From assembly GCA_030692515.1 (NCBI GenBank), contig JAUXZS010000029.1, positions 124,001 to 188,000 of the forward strand: DNA of 64,000 nucleotides, written 5' to 3'. The number at the start of each line of letters is the position of its first letter. Position 1 is the stretch's first letter. The DNA is from Bacteroidota bacterium (GTDB taxonomy: Bacteria > Bacteroidota > Bacteroidia > B-17B0 > Aurantibacillaceae). Under the pieces are notes generated by a model. That model did not search any database, was not told where the DNA came from, and was given only the letters and a program-made list of their open reading frames with translations. Below are positions 35,592-45,323 of this stretch, piece by piece. Both the position numbers and the translations under genes were made by a program.

Positions 35592-37006
35592 TTATTTTTT
35601 TTATAAAGGTCGAATAGCTTAGTTTTTAAATTAACCTTGTTGTAATTTATAATTGTGCTATCAGGGGCGTCTTTATCAAGTATTCGAAATTCATTTGTTA
35701 CATTTTTTGGATCGATGCTAATATTATAATAGCGAATTAAATAACATTGTAATGGCCAATCATTCCACCTATGTTCTGAAATGCTAACTGAAGAATATTC
35801 GGGGATAACGTTTCCAAATTCGTTAACATCATCAATCATATCGGCATCCCTACTTTTTTTTCCAACATTAAAACCCGAGAAAATAATTATTGAACTAAAT
35901 AATATCATTGAAAATAATATCAATGCATTTTTATATTTTGAATTCAGAATTTTATTTGACCATAAATATACTGGCTCCGAAATAAGTAACGCAAAACCGA
36001 TTGCAAAAAAAGGTAATGAAGGAATAAAATAAAAACCCTTTTGTACTTTGGTAACTATAAGTGGTAAAACACCAGAAAAACCAATTAAAATAAAAAAAAT
36101 AGCTAATGCAATTTTGTTCTTTTGTACTTTAAAATTTTTTCTTGAAAACAAAAGAACAATTATTACTATCGCAAAAGGAATTATTAATTCCAATACTATT
36201 CTTCCTAAAATATAAAAATGAGATTCTACAGTTGGGTTCTCCCCTATTCTATGCAAAACTCTTTTAATAAAATAGTTAGTAAGACTTTCTCTAGCATCAG
36301 GAAAACTAAATAGAACTGCGTAAATTAAAACAGGAATAATAACTAAAATAAAAGTTTGAAAAACTAGTTGCTTAATGTTAAGCTTTTTGAATACCAACCA
36401 ATAAATAAATGGTAAAGCAATGGGGAAAAAGCCAGGAATGCCTTTAGAAAAAGTAGATAAAAAAATAAAAAAACCAGAAAAAATTAAATATCGAATTGAT
36501 TGATTTATATTGTCTATTGATTTTAAATAAAACAAAACGGAAAGTAAAATAAAAATACCCATTGTGTTTTCGTGCATGTTATTTGAAAATGACCAAAAAC
36601 AAACAGGAATAGTTATCCATAAAATTAATGGCAACCAACTTATTTTAAGTTCATCTTGCCCTTTATTTATTTGTTTCCAAATAGCAACAATTAATAAGCA
36701 GGTAAATGCAATCGTTACTATAACATAAATTCTTTCGGTATACATTCCGTTGCCAAAAATTTTAAAAAAAACAGCTTGTATGGCAAAAACTAAAGGGGGG
36801 TGTTCATGAAAAGTGGAAAGGCCACCAAAACCAAACTTACTAAAAACAGGAAACCAAAAACTCCCAATACCGTTGGCTAAATTTTTTGAAACACAGGTAT
36901 AAAGCATGCCGTCCATAAACATACCGTTTTGAATTATAGTGGGAAGTGTTAATCCCATTATAATCGAAAGAGCAATTAAAAAAAATGGAAGTTGATTTTT
37001 CTGCAT
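35588..37006 (-). CDS. GT39/ArnT-like membrane glycosyltransferase
   Basis: 472 residues with about ten to twelve hydrophobic helices. The first periplasmic loop contains the likely catalytic aspartate (MFMDGMLYTCVSKNLANG, Asp32) and FHEHPPLVFAIQ, as in GT-C enzymes of the ArnT/dolichyl-phosphate-mannose-dependent type. Such enzymes move a sugar from a polyprenyl phosphate to lipid A, protein or glycan. Donor and acceptor are not evident. Overlaps the patatin-like gene tail to tail; no operon partners. Confidence 0.75.
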   Translation of the reverse strand: MQKNQLPFFLIALSIIMGLTLPTIIQNGMFMDGMLYTCVSKNLANGIGSFWFPVFSKFGFGGLSTFHEHPPLVFAIQAVFFKIFGNGMYTERIYVIVTIAFTCLLIVAIWKQINKGQDELKISWLPLILWITIPVCFWSFSNNMHENTMGIFILLSVLFYLKSIDNINQSIRYLIFSGFFIFLSTFSKGIPGFFPIALPFIYWLVFKKLNIKQLVFQTFILVIIPVLIYAVLFSFPDARESLTNYFIKRVLHRIGENPTVESHFYILGRIVLELIIPFAIVIIVLLFSRKNFKVQKNKIALAIFFILIGFSGVLPLIVTKVQKGFYFIPSLPFFAIGFALLISEPVYLWSNKILNSKYKNALILFSMILFSSIIIFSGFNVGKKSRDADMIDDVNEFGNVIPEYSSVSISEHRWNDWPLQCYLIRYYNISIDPKNVTNEFRILDKDAPDSTIINYNKVNLKTKLFDLYKKNN

Positions 37007-37065
37007 TCTAGATTAGCATGGTAACAATTAGTTATAAAACTAAATAAAAATACCTTCAATTATAT

Positions 37066-37094
37066 TAAAAATAAAAGCCGCTATTAAGCGGCTT
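37066..37094 (-). terminator. Rho-independent terminator of the DUF2795 gene
   Basis: On the minus strand AAGCCGC / GCGGCTT (37088-37094, 37075-37081) with a six-base loop, followed by TTTATTTTT, just after the stop codon. Confidence 0.85.
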
Positions 37095-37102
37095 CTAATT
37101 AT

Positions 37103-37324
37103 TTAAAATTCATCCTCGTTAAAAAAGAAATCATCTTTTGTTGGATAGTCTGGCCAAATTTCTTCAATGGTTTCATAACTTTCACCTTCATCTTCCATCT
37201 CTTGTAAATTCTCTATCACTTCCATTGGTGAACCGCTTCGCATAGCAAAATCAATCAATTCATCTTTAGTTGCAGGCCAAGGTGCATCTTCTAACCAACT
37301 TGCTAATTCTAATGTCCAATACAT
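37103..37324 (-). CDS. Small acidic DUF2795-family protein
   Basis: 73 residues starting MYWTLELASWLEDAPWPATKDELIDFAMRS, with the family features of this short acidic protein: a W-P-A-x-K-x-E segment near residues 15-25, an N-L-Q-E-M segment and an acidic C terminus (FFFNEDEF). It is probably cytosolic. Function unknown. Single gene with its own terminator; a TTTGC motif about 40 bases upstream is a weak promoter match. Confidence 0.8.
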   Translation of the reverse strand: MYWTLELASWLEDAPWPATKDELIDFAMRSGSPMEVIENLQEMEDEGESYETIEEIWPDYPTKDDFFFNEDEF

Positions 37325-37515
37325 ATTTTTATTTTTAAATTTTTAGCCTTTTATTTTCATGCAAAGAAAATAATTTTTTGCTAAGATGAAAGGATTATTT
37401 TTAAAAAATTTCGTGATTCTTTAAACTATATAATCAATTGATAAACAAGTAGTTATATAAAATGCGTAAAAATTATCGCTTAAATTTTGTGATTTTCGAG
37501 GCTTTAAATAAAAAT

Positions 37516-40500
37516 TTATTCTTTTAAAAGCTTTTTATAAAATAATTTACCTTCAATTTCAACTTTTATAAAGTAAGTTCCTGAAGCAAGATTAAGACCC
37601 GAAAAAGAAATTTTTTGTTGTATTTCTCCAGCTTCTTCCTTTAATTCAATTACTTTTATTTCTCGTCCGGTTATATCTATCAGTGCAATTTTAATTTTTG
37701 AATTATGTAGATTTACTAATTTAAAATTAATTTGATTTGAAAATGGATTTGGAAAAACCTCCAAACTTATTAAATCAGAATTTTCTTTAATTCCAATATT
37801 TATTGTTGTTGTATCAACTTTTTGACCATTACTGCTAATAACAGGGCTAAATAAACCGGCACCATTTTCAGCCATAATATTAAAATAATAAATTGTGTTT
37901 TGCGTTAAACTTAAAGTATGTGCGATTACCGAAGTTGCCGCCCAGTTACTTGTCCAGGTTTGTGTATTTGTAGCGCCTGGACTTGTTCCAATACTATACC
38001 AGTACCTATAAATTGAAGAGTTTGGGTCGACTGATGTTCCCCAATTTGCCCTTAGAGAATCTGTAGTATTAACAGTTGTAATATCTGCCGCAGGCCCATC
38101 ATTAACAAAAGCAATATTACTTGGTGGTGTCCAATCAACATTTACATCATGAAAATAAATAGAAGATAAATTTCCAGCAGAATCCTGACAAATAGATTTT
38201 ATTTTTCCGGCATTTTGGGTAGGACTTGGATTTAAATAACGCATATCGTTTGCTAATCCGCTTCCAACATTAACATTTACGTTTGCAGCTCTTGAACGAT
38301 ACACTTTTATCTCATCAATACTATATTTACAATTTCCGCTTCTAAAACTAACAGAGTTTCCATTTTGGTAAGGAGCAGTGTCGGTCCAAGTAGCAATAAT
38401 ATTATTATTCCAATAAACGGAAATTTTACCGGTAATTCTATCAAAAATTACTTTTATATCATACCATTGGCCGGCAGAAAATGTATGTGTTTGAGAAATT
38501 TTTGGTGCACCAATAACATCATTTATCGTTTTATAAATTTCTACTTTTTGATCATCCAATCTAAACCACACAAAATAAGAATTATTTCTATTTGGCAAAG
38601 TTGGGTTATCGCAAGCAAAATGCAAACCGGCACGACGTGTTGTTCCAGCCCCTTCAAACTTAGCTAGGAAATGATACATGTACCTGTTACTTAATGATTG
38701 CGTAAGCGAAGTGTAAATATTTGTATTACCTGCAGCCGGACTCGCTTCATCCGTTTGCTGTAAAGCGTTTCCAGCAATTCCCCAAACACCAACGGTTTGA
38801 GTCCACTCAGGATGAATAGCATTATCAAAATTATCTGCTAAAAATCCTTTAGTATAATTTGCTCGCCATTCTGTACCATCAAAATCAATCACTTGATAAT
38901 ATCCTTTTTCAACGCCACTTCCCCCAATATTATCTACATCACTAATTGTAGCGGTAAATGCGGCAGTCTTCCAAGCGTTAGCTGAATTTACAACTGTAGT
39001 TGGCGCAACATTATCAATTGGTCCAGCTGTAACTGTTCCGTTCATTATAAAATTAGCGGCCCAACCCGCAGCAGTTGTAGCGCAATCACTTCTAAATTCA
39101 ACTAATATACTATCATTAACAGAAGTAACCGGACCAGGATTCACTGTTCCGGTATATTGCCCTATTAATGGAGAATTAATTGAGCCGCCGTTATAAATAA
39201 ATAAATTATCATACCCAGCTTCTAAGGCAAAAGATGTAAAACTAAGGGTAATGTTGGTTGTTGCGGGCTTCGTAAATAACCAAAATTTTCGCTCATCACT
39301 TCCATAATTAGCAGCAGCTCCACCACTATCATAAAAAGCACCAGAAGATGTTGTGTAGGTTGCAGTAATCGAATATGTGTTATTTATTAATTTATAAAAT
39401 TTTGCCCAATTCCATAATGGACCAGGATCTGTATGAGATTGATTTGGATTCATTTGATGCCCTTTAACTTTAACACAGCTTCCTTGTAGGCATTGCGCAG
39501 TTGTACCGCTACAACCAGGGCCGTAATAGGTGCGAAGCGGATTAATATTATTACTTACACAAATATCTTTTGTTAAGGCCGCCGATGAATTATACATTGC
39601 GTTTGTAAACCATGAGGCATTGTTAATATAACCTTCATGCTCAATCCCAACCGTGTAAGGGTTTTCGGAGCCAACGTGCCAGGCTTTTGCGCTTTCTAAT
39701 ACCATTTGTGTTACTTGTCCGTCAGAACTTCTTATAACATAGTGAGCAGAAGCGCTCGCTGAGCAATTTTGAAACCATGAGATGCAACCCGCGTAACTTC
39801 CTTGCACAAAATGAATTGTAACAGCAGAAATTTGCGTGCCGTTACGACTGCTATAATTACAACTTGCTGCTGGATTATATAATGCAGGAGGATAGTCGGG
39901 CGACATTACCGACGCATTGGACGTTAATTTGTATACATCGCCATTTTGGTTTTTTACAGAAGAGTTATTTATTGTAATACTTTTTGAACTTAATATAGAA
40001 TAATTGTCACCAAAAATTTCAGCAAGATTTATTTTATGATTTGGAAAACTGTAAGCATCCTGAAATTCTGATTTTGATAAGAACCAAAACAACTGATACA
40101 AATGAGCATTTAAAGCAAAATTATTTTGAATCTCATTAACAACTGGTAATTCACTTAATTCGATTAAAATAGATTGATACTTACTAATATCTTCGGCGAA
40201 AATATTTTTTTCTGTCTGTAAAACACTAAACGCTTTTGCATAAGCTAAAATAGAAGTTTCAGGAGAGGCAATTATTTTTTCTTCAGAAAAACCAGAAAGT
40301 TGTGAAACTCGACTTAAATTATTTCTGAAATAATTTTTCCCATCTAAAACTAAGCCCATAACACCGTAAGTTTTTGGGTAACCAATACAACTTGGCTCAG
40401 TGCTATTATCTATATGTTGAAAGCGAGTTTGCGTAAACGAAACAGCTTCCAAAATTCCTTTAGGGATAGAAGGATTTAAACTATAGGCTTTTTTAAATGC

Positions 40501-40587
40501 TTTTGAATAAGGATTTTCAATTAATAATTCATTTGCTGACGAAATTAATAAAGCAAACGAAAATAGAAAAGTAAGTAGTTGTTTCAT
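37516..40587 (-). CDS. Large secreted N-acetylmuramoyl-L-alanine amidase, T9SS type A cargo
   Basis: 1023 residues: signal peptide (1-17), a helical N-terminal domain (about 25-130: GILEAVSFTQTRFQHI, YGVMGLVLDGKNYF) reminiscent of lysozyme-like folds but without an obvious catalytic Glu, and an amidase_2 domain (about 250-400: TIHFVQGSYAG, SAHYVIRSSDG, WHVGSENPYTVGIEHEGY, GHQMNPNQSHTDPG) with likely zinc ligands His, His and Asp or Cys. A CUB-like domain (about 410-515), a laminin-G-like or jelly-roll region (about 590-780), a fibronectin type III domain (about 830-930) and a T9SS type A domain (VFPNPFSNQINF to the end KKLLKE) follow. It would cleave peptidoglycan outside the cell, so prey or other bacteria are plausible targets. 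Confidence 0.85.
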   Translation of the reverse strand: MKQLLTFLFSFALLISSANELLIENPYSKAFKKAYSLNPSIPKGILEAVSFTQTRFQHIDNSTEPSCIGYPKTYGVMGLVLDGKNYFRNNLSRVSQLSGFSEEKIIASPETSILAYAKAFSVLQTEKNIFAEDISKYQSILIELSELPVVNEIQNNFALNAHLYQLFWFLSKSEFQDAYSFPNHKINLAEIFGDNYSILSSKSITINNSSVKNQNGDVYKLTSNASVMSPDYPPALYNPAASCNYSSRNGTQISAVTIHFVQGSYAGCISWFQNCSASASAHYVIRSSDGQVTQMVLESAKAWHVGSENPYTVGIEHEGYINNASWFTNAMYNSSAALTKDICVSNNINPLRTYYGPGCSGTTAQCLQGSCVKVKGHQMNPNQSHTDPGPLWNWAKFYKLINNTYSITATYTTSSGAFYDSGGAAANYGSDERKFWLFTKPATTNITLSFTSFALEAGYDNLFIYNGGSINSPLIGQYTGTVNPGPVTSVNDSILVEFRSDCATTAAGWAANFIMNGTVTAGPIDNVAPTTVVNSANAWKTAAFTATISDVDNIGGSGVEKGYYQVIDFDGTEWRANYTKGFLADNFDNAIHPEWTQTVGVWGIAGNALQQTDEASPAAGNTNIYTSLTQSLSNRYMYHFLAKFEGAGTTRRAGLHFACDNPTLPNRNNSYFVWFRLDDQKVEIYKTINDVIGAPKISQTHTFSAGQWYDIKVIFDRITGKISVYWNNNIIATWTDTAPYQNGNSVSFRSGNCKYSIDEIKVYRSRAANVNVNVGSGLANDMRYLNPSPTQNAGKIKSICQDSAGNLSSIYFHDVNVDWTPPSNIAFVNDGPAADITTVNTTDSLRANWGTSVDPNSSIYRYWYSIGTSPGATNTQTWTSNWAATSVIAHTLSLTQNTIYYFNIMAENGAGLFSPVISSNGQKVDTTTINIGIKENSDLISLEVFPNPFSNQINFKLVNLHNSKIKIALIDITGREIKVIELKEEAGEIQQKISFSGLNLASGTYFIKVEIEGKLFYKKLLKE

Positions 40588-40707
40588 GAATAAATTTTAG
40601 TGTTGTGAAGATAAAAAATTTAAGCTGAAAGTATTATTAAATAAGTAAAAGAGATGGTTTTTAGTATTGAATGTCTACTAAATCGATTTTAGTACTCTGA
40701 AAAAGAA

Positions 40708-42030
40708 TTAATTATAAATTATTTTTTTTGTAACTGTATAATTTGAGTAATTAATTTTAGCGAAGTAAATACCTTTTTTCGATTCTTTTAAATCAATTTT
40801 TGTTTTATAAGATTCAATTACATCATATTTTAAAACTATTTGTCCTAAAACATTTTGAATTACAATAGAACTTGGCAAATCCATTTCAGAATTTAATACT
40901 ATTTCAAAGTCTCCGCTGTTTGGGTTTGGGTAAATTTTAATTTCGGAATTTAAATCATCTAAGTCTGTTTCGTTTTCATCACCAAATAATTCAAAGTTGC
41001 TTTTGGATATTATATTTGGTGACATACCTCGTGAGGAAATACTGTTCGGGCACGGAGCGATTACAGCATGGAACTCTGACCCATTTTGTACAATAAATCC
41101 ATCTTTTAAATTAATTTCATTTGAAGCTGTATATATTACATGCGTTTGGCTCTCAATTACCACATCACCATTACCATTATTACCTCCTACACTATTTCCC
41201 GCTGCGAGAGTTGAACCAGCCTCCTCCTTAAAATTATTCCCTTCAATAGCAAACGCCGCATATACTGGGTAGTTATAGGTTTTATTTTGGATAATATAAT
41301 TATTATCGCAGCTTTCAAATACTTCAACATCGTCAATATAAAAACCACCTGATTCGGCTAACAACGCCAGAGTTGTTAATTGATTGGAATTAAAAGATAT
41401 ACTACGCTCAACTAATTGAAAAGCACAGCTTGGACTAAATCCTGCTTGATAGTTGGCATTTGAAAGCTCTTCTAAAATGTTATTATTATCTTGCCAATTT
41501 GTTGGGCCTTTTTTTGACCCAAAAAATCTTAAATGACAAAAGTTTAAAGTGTAATTACAACCTTGCGGTACTGAGCCTTTAGGCTTGTTAGCTCCTCTGC
41601 GAACTAATTTGTACCTTATTTTAAAAGTTTTAGTATTATCAAATGTAGCCCCATTTTCTAAAGCAATAGCAACATTATCTTTTCGTTGTTTATTGCAACT
41701 TCCATTTACTATTTCTGTAGCTAGTTTAATAAAACGTTCACTTGCATTATTTATAGTATTACATGATGGAGTAATTGAATTATTACAACTAGCTATATTT
41801 ATCCATTCCGTTGAAGGAACTTTCCAATTCGTACCTGGTACTGAACCGCCGTGCGGATTTACACGCCAATTTTGTACTTTTGAATTAAAGCCGCTACTAT
41901 TTAAAGTTCCTAAGGCACAAGTTGTTTGTGTGTTTTGAGTTAATTGAAACCCATTATTAGGTACAATATTATTTTGTCCAATTGAGCTAAAGTTATAAAA
42001 TAAGGTTAGAATAATTATTTTTTTATACAT
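40708..42030 (-). CDS. T9SS type A cargo with 3-coathanger-like stack
   Basis: 440 residues: signal peptide (1-18), a Cys-rich beta-sandwich (about 20-245: NIVPNNGFQLTQNTQTTC, GGFYIDDVEVFESC) like carbohydrate-binding modules, a segment (about 280-325: VIESQTHVIYTASNEINLKD, GSEFHA) matching the 3-coathanger repeat found in many exported Bacteroidota proteins, and a T9SS type A C-terminal domain (about 365-440: YPNPNSGDFEIVLN, GIYFAKINY, KKIIYN). Ligand unknown. It overlaps the preceding beta-barrel gene by 8 bases and is the last gene of the three-gene surface operon. Confidence 0.78.
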   Translation of the reverse strand: MYKKIIILTLFYNFSSIGQNNIVPNNGFQLTQNTQTTCALGTLNSSGFNSKVQNWRVNPHGGSVPGTNWKVPSTEWINIASCNNSITPSCNTINNASERFIKLATEIVNGSCNKQRKDNVAIALENGATFDNTKTFKIRYKLVRRGANKPKGSVPQGCNYTLNFCHLRFFGSKKGPTNWQDNNNILEELSNANYQAGFSPSCAFQLVERSISFNSNQLTTLALLAESGGFYIDDVEVFESCDNNYIIQNKTYNYPVYAAFAIEGNNFKEEAGSTLAAGNSVGGNNGNGDVVIESQTHVIYTASNEINLKDGFIVQNGSEFHAVIAPCPNSISSRGMSPNIISKSNFELFGDENETDLDDLNSEIKIYPNPNSGDFEIVLNSEMDLPSSIVIQNVLGQIVLKYDVIESYKTKIDLKESKKGIYFAKINYSNYTVTKKIIYN

Positions 42031-42748
42031 GTAATTGAAATGTTAAAAGTGGATTAAAATTTGTTGGTGAAAACCCATAAATATATATAACAGGGATGTA
42101 ATTTGATATTAATAAAGAAATTGAGTGTTTTTTTATTTTCTTTTCAATCCCAAGTCTATTAACAAAACTAAAATTAGCTTTTGTATTAATAATTTTATTA
42201 TTATCATAAAATTGTGAGCTATAATTGTCTGTATTAGTAACTATACCATTATTTGAAAAGGTAAAAAAACTGTTAGAATTTCCATTAACGTGAAGGACAG
42301 AATAAACGCCCGCGTCTAAAATTACATTATACTTATTTTGCTTTTTTAAAAAAAATCTTTTGCGATAACAAATTTCCGTAATATAATAGTTATAATTTAT
42401 TTTGAAATTAATTTTTGTTGTATTTGAATTATTATTTTGATCAACTTCATAACGTGTATTTATAATTGCATGTTGACCATAAAAGTAAGAGCCGCCAAAC
42501 AAAATATAATGCGATGATTTTATGCAACGCTCGTACTGTAAGGTAAAACCAGTTAGAACATTGTTTACAGATTTATCATTTTTAGTTTTAGAATTATAGG
42601 GGAAATCTTTAGCGAATGGCATTCTTGAAAGTCCTCCATAAACACTTATAACAAAACCATTTTGTTTCAAAACGCTATCTAGTTTTTGAGCAGATAAGCC
42701 AAAACTAATTACAATAAAAGTGAATAAATATTTAATTTTCGATATCAA
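42023..42748 (-). CDS. Outer-membrane beta-barrel protein, unknown function
   Basis: 241 residues with a signal peptide (about 1-20, ending LSAQ) and alternating hydrophobic strands ending with a typical C-terminal aromatic pattern (FNPLLTFQLHV). This resembles small porin-like or PorT-like barrels, but no family is recognised. It lies 10 bases after the tail-fibre-like gene and overlaps the T9SS cargo gene, so it may anchor or export one of them. That is inference from position. Confidence 0.65.
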   Translation of the reverse strand: MISKIKYLFTFIVISFGLSAQKLDSVLKQNGFVISVYGGLSRMPFAKDFPYNSKTKNDKSVNNVLTGFTLQYERCIKSSHYILFGGSYFYGQHAIINTRYEVDQNNNSNTTKINFKINYNYYITEICYRKRFFLKKQNKYNVILDAGVYSVLHVNGNSNSFFTFSNNGIVTNTDNYSSQFYDNNKIINTKANFSFVNRLGIEKKIKKHSISLLISNYIPVIYIYGFSPTNFNPLLTFQLHV

Positions 42749-42758
42749 TATGTTTTTT

Positions 42759-44201
42759 TCACTTCTTTTTTAATAATTCAATTTCTTTTTTTGCGCTTTC
42801 TAGTTGTTTATCCAATTCCACAGTATATAAAGTTAATTCTTCAACTTTTTTTAGTAATATAGATGACATTTCACCTAAGTCTAAATCGTTTTTTACAACT
42901 TCTCTTTCACTTGGAACTCCTTCTAAATGTTTATGTTTTTTATAATATAGTTCTACTTCATTTAAAGGTTTTAATTTATAATTTTCCTCGAAAACATAAT
43001 CTGGTAAGGTGCCTAATTTTACTTTAATCGACCTGCAATATAATGCTCCAGACCCATCAACTAAAAATTCAAAGTTTCCATTTGTGCCATTAATCATAGC
43101 AATTTGTCCACCAACCGTTAATGCAGACGCAGGACTCCCAAAAGATTTGCCAATTTGAACTCTGCCATCAGCGTATATTACAAAATTTTCATTTGTTGTA
43201 GAGTTTGGATTTAAACCTGAAATTCGAAAAGCCTTTTTATTTATCTCTGTTAAAATTTCGCAACGACCATCGCCGAAAACACCAAATTTTTCAATATTAG
43301 TGGTTGCATTAATATCGCCAATGCTTAACATTTTATTAGTTGCAACTGCTGATAATAATTGAACTCGTCCGTCACCAAACACTGTATATGGATTTGAATT
43401 ACCATTGTTTAAAATAGAATAGCTACGCACATTGTTATTTGATGTAACAACTTCCATCGCCGTTCCTCCACTAATATTAATTTTAAATAGCGGCAATCCA
43501 AAGCCAGTTGTGGCTCCAGTTAATGGTCCAATTTCAACAAATTTATTCATGCGCACTTGGTCGCCCATAAAAACTGTGCCGCCTGCTAAATTTATTTTAG
43601 TATTGCGTACACATTTATTATTGATGAATAAATCGCCCGGGGTAGTGCCATTTAAAGAGCCTCCAATATCTATATAACCATTACCAACACCAGCATTATT
43701 TTCAATAAACATACTTAATGTAGATTTATTTGTACCAACACCAATATCAAATGATGAAAAAACACCGAGTCCTGGCCCAGGGGTAAACCATCCGCCGCTG
43801 CTAACAACACACGCAGCTGGGTCATCGCCACTTATTGGTGGGGCTGTATTACCAAGAACAACAATGGGACCGTTACCTGTTGTTGTATTGGGAGTAACAA
43901 CTTTTAATCCTCTGTTGTAATTTAAAAACAAACTACCTGCCAAATTAATATCACCCGCAACTTTTAAATCTTGTTCTGCAACAACTTGGTCTTTTGCTCT
44001 TAAAGTATCATTTGCGGTTATACATTGCCCACTAATTGGACCGCCTGCAGTAATAGTACTAGTAACTATTATATCAGAGGCGGTGAAAGTTGTAGCCGTT
44101 TGGCTTTTACCTGTAGCCGCAATAAAAACCATAGCTACTAAGCATTTAAAGCTTGTTACAGCTTGGTTTAAGGATAGGGGGGGGGTAGGCAGTATTTTCA
44201 T
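42759..44201 (-). CDS. Tail-fibre-like surface protein with C-terminal coiled coil, probably phase-variable
   Basis: 480 residues: a hydrophobic export segment (KCLVAMVFIAATGKSQ, about 19-34), a repetitive beta-rich stalk (about 35-390: repeats of the form FGVFGDGRCEIL, FVIYADGRVQIG, YTVFGDGRVQLL), then a C-terminal region PLNEVELYYKKHKHLEGVPS and a coiled coil (about 445-480). This layout is known from Bacteroidota cell-surface or phage-tail-fibre-like proteins related to endosialidase chaperone domains. Codons 6-9 contain nine consecutive C residues, upstream of the signal peptide, so loss or gain of one C would stop translation within about 11 or 19 codons. First gene of the operon. Confidence 0.72.
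   Translation of the reverse strand: MKILPTPPLSLNQAVTSFKCLVAMVFIAATGKSQTATTFTASDIIVTSTITAGGPISGQCITANDTLRAKDQVVAEQDLKVAGDINLAGSLFLNYNRGLKVVTPNTTTGNGPIVVLGNTAPPISGDDPAACVVSSGGWFTPGPGLGVFSSFDIGVGTNKSTLSMFIENNAGVGNGYIDIGGSLNGTTPGDLFINNKCVRNTKINLAGGTVFMGDQVRMNKFVEIGPLTGATTGFGLPLFKINISGGTAMEVVTSNNNVRSYSILNNGNSNPYTVFGDGRVQLLSAVATNKMLSIGDINATTNIEKFGVFGDGRCEILTEINKKAFRISGLNPNSTTNENFVIYADGRVQIGKSFGSPASALTVGGQIAMINGTNGNFEFLVDGSGALYCRSIKVKLGTLPDYVFEENYKLKPLNEVELYYKKHKHLEGVPSEREVVKNDLDLGEMSSILLKKVEELTLYTVELDKQLESAKKEIELLKKK
44177..44185 (-). repeat. Nine-base C homopolymer in the coding start of the surface protein gene
   Basis: G9 on the plus strand (C9 in the mRNA), positions 16-24 of the reading frame. 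It is the longest G/C run I saw in this AT-rich window. With eight C the frame ends at codon 11 (TAA), with ten at codon 19 (TAA). Confidence 0.9.
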
Positions 44202-44320
44202 TCTTTACTTGTTTTAATCTAAATTATAACAAGAATTAACGAAAGTCTAATTTTTTTAGACGAGAAGGGTTATTTTACGCACCAAAAAATTTCATAACCA
44301 AACATCCTGATTTTAGTACG

Positions 44321-45322
44321 TTATTTATTTCTTTTAAAAAAATTATCCAGCATTTTTTTTGCCAATGAAAAGGGTTGAAAATTGCTTTGGCTACTTTTTG
44401 TTTTTAACGCTTCAATAGCTGCATTAATTTTTGGGTCAGAGTAAAATTTATGTTTTAATTGTTCATCAATTGTTTTTAGAAAAAGATCGAACTGTTGCTC
44501 TTTTCTTTTTTGACTAAAAAAACCATTCGAAATTGTAAAGTTTTTATACTCCTCAATCATTTTATAAACCTCATCAATACCTTTATTTTCGGTACTTGAG
44601 CAAACTAATGTTTTTGGAATCCATCCACTTTCTGATGCTTGAAACAAATGCATGGCGTGTGCATATTCTGATCTTGCCATTTTTGCTTTTTCAAAATTTG
44701 CACCATCTGCTTTTGTAATTACTAAAGCATCTGCCATTTCCATAATGCCGCGTTTAATGCCTTGCAGCTCATCACCAGCGCCAGCCAACATTAATAACAA
44801 AAAGAAATCGGTTATTTTACTCACTGCAATTTCGCTTTGTCCTACACCTACTGTTTCAATAATAATAAAATCAAAACCCGCGGCTTCGCATAATAAAATT
44901 GTTTCGTATGTTGAGCGGGCAACGCCTCCTAAATTGCCGCTACTTGGCGATGGACGAATAAAAACATTTTCTTTTACAGAAAGTTCTTCCATTCTAGTTT
45001 TATCTCCTAAAATGCTTCCTTTAGTTTTATCGCTCGAAGGGTCAATCGCTAGCACGGCCAGTTTATGTCCGTGTTTTAAAACTTCGTTTCCAAAACTTTC
45101 AATAAATGTACTTTTGCCAACTCCCGGAACACCTGTAATTCCTAACCTAAACGATTTTCCTGTTTTATTAATAATGCCTTCAATTATTTTTTCCCCTAAC
45201 TCTTGATGATTTTCGTTTTGAGATTCAATAATTGTGATTGCCTTGCTTAAAATAGCTATGTCAGCATTTAGGATGCCGTCAATAAAAAATTTTGGTGGTT
45301 GATTATGAAAAAGTGAACTCAA
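44321..45322 (-). CDS. meaB: MeaB-type GTPase, methylmalonyl-CoA mutase chaperone
   Basis: 333 residues of the G3E family. Walker A is GVPGVGKST (64-72), followed by AVLAIDPSS, GDKTRM, IRPSPSSGNLGGVARST, the switch motif IETVGVGQSE and the base motif ITKADG. MeaB guards methylmalonyl-CoA mutase, gating delivery of adenosylcobalamin and its reactivation. The mutase is not in this window. Its presence implies B12-dependent metabolism and fits the B12-uptake operon at 8-14.7 kb. It starts 1 base before the amn stop region, so the two are probably co-transcribed. Confidence 0.93.
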   Translation of the reverse strand: MSSLFHNQPPKFFIDGILNADIAILSKAITIIESQNENHQELGEKIIEGIINKTGKSFRLGITGVPGVGKSTFIESFGNEVLKHGHKLAVLAIDPSSDKTKGSILGDKTRMEELSVKENVFIRPSPSSGNLGGVARSTYETILLCEAAGFDFIIIETVGVGQSEIAVSKITDFFLLLMLAGAGDELQGIKRGIMEMADALVITKADGANFEKAKMARSEYAHAMHLFQASESGWIPKTLVCSSTENKGIDEVYKMIEEYKNFTISNGFFSQKRKEQQFDLFLKTIDEQLKHKFYSDPKINAAIEALKTKSSQSNFQPFSLAKKMLDNFFKRNK

Positions 45323-45323
45323 T

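Noticed and set aside
41585-41938. 117-codon open frame opposite the T9SS cargo gene
   Set aside because: Antisense shadow with no motif or signal peptide.
44652-45206. 184-codon open frame on the plus strand inside meaB
   Set aside because: It is antisense to a fully conserved GTPase and has no recognisable domain.
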